From positions 1-5,147 of the forward strand of contig JAEZDB010000056.1 in assembly GCA_023429855.1 (NCBI GenBank): a DNA stretch of 5,147 nt. The letters are read 5' to 3'. The position numbers and the translations under genes were made by a program. Each line of letters opens with the position of its first letter. Within the stretch, counting starts at the first letter, position 1. The notes beneath the pieces are model-generated. The model was not told the origin of the DNA and did not search any database. It saw nothing but the letters and a program-made list of their open reading frames with translations. This DNA is from Actinomycetes bacterium (lineage in GTDB: Bacteria; Actinomycetota; Thermoleophilia; Solirubrobacterales; Solirubrobacteraceae). This document shows positions 4,740 through 5,147 of this stretch, piece after piece.

Positions 4740-5147
4740 GTGGCCGTGGAACTCGTCATGCCCCGGCTCTCCGAGTCCATGGAGGAGGGCACCGTCGTCA
4801 GCTGGCTCGTCGCCGACGGCGCGCCCGTTGCCCGTGGCCAGGAGATCGCCGAGATCGAGACCGACAAGGCGACGCTGCCCTACGAGGCGCCCGAGGGCGG
4901 CGTGCTCCGGATCCTCGTGCCCGAGGGCACGACGCTCGCGCTCGGTGCGCCGATCGGGCTGATCGACGACCTGCCGGCCTTTGCTGCGCCGGCACAGCCC
5001 GCGGCCGGGTCCGACGACGACCCGCCCACGGAGACCTTCGAAGTCGCTCCCCCGCCAGCCCCTGCCGCCGCTGCGCCGAGCGCCGCGAGCCCACCGGCGT
5101 GGAGTCCGGCCTGGGGTCCGCAGACGCCCGCCGCCGCCCCAGGGGCG
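4740..5147 (+). CDS. 2-oxoacid dehydrogenase E2 (dihydrolipoamide acyltransferase), N-terminal part, cut by the window end
   Basis: The visible 136 residues are a biotin/lipoyl-attachment domain (~2-76) and the start of a flexible linker. MPRLSESMEEGTVVSWLV (7-24) and EIETDKAT (38-45) are classic lipoyl-domain sequences. K43 (AAG at 4866-4868) is the lysine expected to carry lipoate and shuttle acyl groups from E1 to the E2 active site. Residues ~80-136 are Ala/Pro-rich with acidic patches and two Trp (PAWSPAW), as in swinging-arm linkers. The peripheral-subunit-binding and catalytic acyltransferase domains would lie beyond the window. GTG at 4740 is chosen because the lipoyl fold begins within a few residues and AAGG lies 9 nt upstream. 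The frame is open to the last base. A stand-alone lipoyl protein is possible but less likely in this operon. Acyl specificity cannot be judged. Confidence 0.9.
   Translation, partial: MAVELVMPRLSESMEEGTVVSWLVADGAPVARGQEIAEIETDKATLPYEAPEGGVLRILVPEGTTLALGAPIGLIDDLPAFAAPAQPAAGSDDDPPTETFEVAPPPAPAAAAPSAASPPAWSPAWGPQTPAAAPGA

Overview
The window is very G+C-rich (by eye roughly 70% or more), with G/C at almost every third codon position. Genes are tightly packed and all four visible genes start with GTG. This fits a high-GC actinobacterium. The style of the E1-beta protein and the lipoyl protein would suit Actinobacteria in the broad sense, possibly Thermoleophilia-like, but the sequence alone does not settle the lineage.

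Region 1 (about 4-2244, minus strand) is one large membrane protein. It consists of two tandem copies of a [multi-helix membrane block + GGDEF diguanylate cyclase domain] unit. The copies align at an exact 390-residue offset from the first helix to the end of each GGDEF domain. Both cyclase sites look intact (GGEEF, GGDEF) and both lack the RxxD inhibitory site. Just before the second unit the coding sequence carries a perfect 20-bp palindrome (997-1016) that resembles a LacI-family operator.

Region 2 (2245-2592) is a 348-bp divergent intergenic region with no convincing gene. It holds a TTGCGCAA palindrome, a nested inverted-repeat structure (2471-2548), a 14-bp inverted repeat and a TAGGTT candidate -10 box placed so that the E1-alpha transcript could be leaderless.

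Region 3 (2593 to the window end, plus strand) is a 2-oxoacid dehydrogenase operon. It encodes E1 alpha, E1 beta (GTGA 4-bp overlap), a 75-bp gap with a small hairpin, and then the N-terminus of a lipoyl-bearing E2 acyltransferase that runs off the window. In such complexes E1 (alpha2beta2, ThDP-dependent) decarboxylates a 2-oxoacid and reductively acylates the lipoyl lysine of E2, which passes the acyl group to CoA. The lipoyl domain here is canonical.

The most unusual feature is that the E1 pair has changed several hallmark ThDP/Mg2+ residues in both subunits. In alpha, GDG is GEG, the ENN segment is missing and replaced by a longer unrelated stretch, and the loop histidine of the GHS motif is Pro. 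In beta, the activating Glu is Gln. This suggests a divergent paralogue or a pseudoenzyme-like E1 still coupled to a normal-looking E2. No E3 (lipoamide dehydrogenase) gene is visible in the window.
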